Source of the DNA: Natronohydrobacter sp.
GTDB lineage: Bacteria; Pseudomonadota; Alphaproteobacteria; Rhodobacterales; Rhodobacteraceae
Direction: 5' to 3'
Assembly: GCA_007116445.1 (NCBI GenBank)
Contig: SKIM01000296.1
Location: 1 to 13,982, forward strand
DNA length: 13,982 nucleotides
This document shows positions 13,285 through 13,982 of the stretch, one piece after another. Positions within the stretch are counted from its first letter, which is position 1. Each line of letters opens with the position of its first letter. A program made the translations under genes and the position numbers. Below the pieces are notes generated by a model, which was given only the letters and a program-made list of their open reading frames with translations, was not told the DNA's origin and did not search any database.

Positions 13285-13965
13285 TTACGCCGCCACCTCG
13301 GTGACGATCGCGGCCAGATCTGCCGCGATGCGGTCGATCTCGCCCATGGCATCGACGCGCTTGAGCGCGCCTTGACCATCGTAATAGCTGATCAGCGGCG
13401 CGGTCTGCGCGTGATAGGCTTCCAAGCGCGCACCGACGGTTTCGGCATTGTCATCAGCCCGGCGTTTGAATTCAGTGCTGCCACATTTGTCGCAAACCCC
13501 CGCGACAGCGGGTTTCTTGAAACTGTCGTGATAGCCCTCGCCGCAATTTCCGCACGTGTAGCGCCCCGAGACACGCTCGACCATTGCCGCGTCATCGACA
13601 TCCAGCGAGATCGCCGCCCCGATGCTCATGCCCTGATCGGCCAGCAACTCATCCAGCGCTGCGGCTTGCACTGCCGTACGTGGGAAACCGTCGAGGATGA
13701 CACCCTTTTTCGTGTCAGGTTCCCCCAGCCGGTCCTTGATGATCGCAAGCACGATCTCGTCGCTGACCAGCCCACCGGACTCCATCGCGGCCTTGGCGGC
13801 TTTGCCTGCATCGGTTCCCGCAGCCACCGCCGCGCGCAACAAATCGCCCGTCGACAACTGCACAAGGCCGAATCTTTCTTCCAGCATGCGCGCCTGTGTG
13901 CCCTTGTCAGCTCCCGGAGAGCCAAGCTGGATCAATACAGCGGATTTTGTCATGGTATCAGTCAT
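13285..13965 (-). CDS. adk: Adenylate kinase with zinc-type LID and altered P-loop
   Basis: This 226-residue cytoplasmic enzyme of the Adk family catalyses AMP + ATP = 2 ADP. Recognised from QLSTGDLLRAAVAAGT (AMP-binding), DGFPRT (92-97), a C4 zinc LID with CGNC (138-141) and CDKC (158-161), and RRADDN followed by RLEAYHAQTAPL. The P-loop reads GSPGADKGT (15-23), where the family has GPPGAGKGT: the glycine before the catalytic lysine is Asp (D20, codon GAC, one base from GGC) and a proline is Ser. This may impair nucleotide binding. It is probably a second adk, beside the one normally next to secY in the ribosomal gene cluster; that is inference. The ATG at 13965 is preferred to a GTG at 13974 and an ATG at 13953, by likeness to relatives. 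The symporter operon follows after 150 bp; an AMP-recycling link to acetyl-CoA synthetase is a hypothesis. Confidence 0.88.
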   Translation of the reverse strand: MTDTMTKSAVLIQLGSPGADKGTQARMLEERFGLVQLSTGDLLRAAVAAGTDAGKAAKAAMESGGLVSDEIVLAIIKDRLGEPDTKKGVILDGFPRTAVQAAALDELLADQGMSIGAAISLDVDDAAMVERVSGRYTCGNCGEGYHDSFKKPAVAGVCDKCGSTEFKRRADDNAETVGARLEAYHAQTAPLISYYDGQGALKRVDAMGEIDRIAADLAAIVTEVAA

Positions 13966-13982
13966 CCCGTTCACGCCCTGTT

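Overview
The window looks like the chromosome of a Rhodobacterales alphaproteobacterium (Rhodobacteraceae/roseobacter type). The reasons are the AddA and AddB family types, a divL-like gene directly upstream of tsaE, a short C4-zinc adenylate kinase, and high GC content in a densely packed layout. This is inferred from protein recognition; no database search was run. All eleven genes lie on the minus strand, so transcription runs from high to low coordinates. There are no RNA genes, insertion sequences, CRISPR arrays or long empty stretches. The largest gap between genes is about 150 bp.

Right part (13965 down to 6135): an adenylate kinase with an altered P-loop is followed, after a hairpin-rich 150 bp gap, by a probable operon. 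Its order is DUF4212 small symporter subunit, SLC5-type sodium:solute symporter (VC_2705 subfamily, acetate/monocarboxylate-like), cNMP/CBS/DUF294 nucleotidyltransferase-like protein, an unrecognised two-helix membrane protein, a receiver-only response regulator, and a membrane sensor fused to a DnaQ-type exonuclease. The symporter pair is separated from the signalling genes by an 84 bp gap holding a 12 bp-stem hairpin. The last four genes are 15 bp apart or overlap. Acetate uptake followed by acetyl-CoA synthetase would release AMP, which gives a possible (inferred) reason for a neighbouring adenylate kinase.

The most unusual protein is the sensor-exonuclease. Its histidine-kinase region lacks the phosphoacceptor histidine and recognisable ATP-binding boxes, but its exonuclease catalytic residues are all present. 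It looks like a membrane-anchored pseudokinase that controls a nuclease.

Left part (6050 down to 1): a DivL-like PAS protein without kinase domains, tsaE (tRNA t6A synthesis), addB, and the first 290 codons of addA (double-strand break repair helicase-nuclease), cut by the window edge. tsaE/addB and addB/addA overlap, so these are probably co-transcribed. The 84 bp ahead of divL contains an exact TTAA-N7-TTAA element, the pattern bound by CtrA, and a GANTC site. As DivL acts in the CtrA pathway, this suggests a feedback loop that may also reach addAB.
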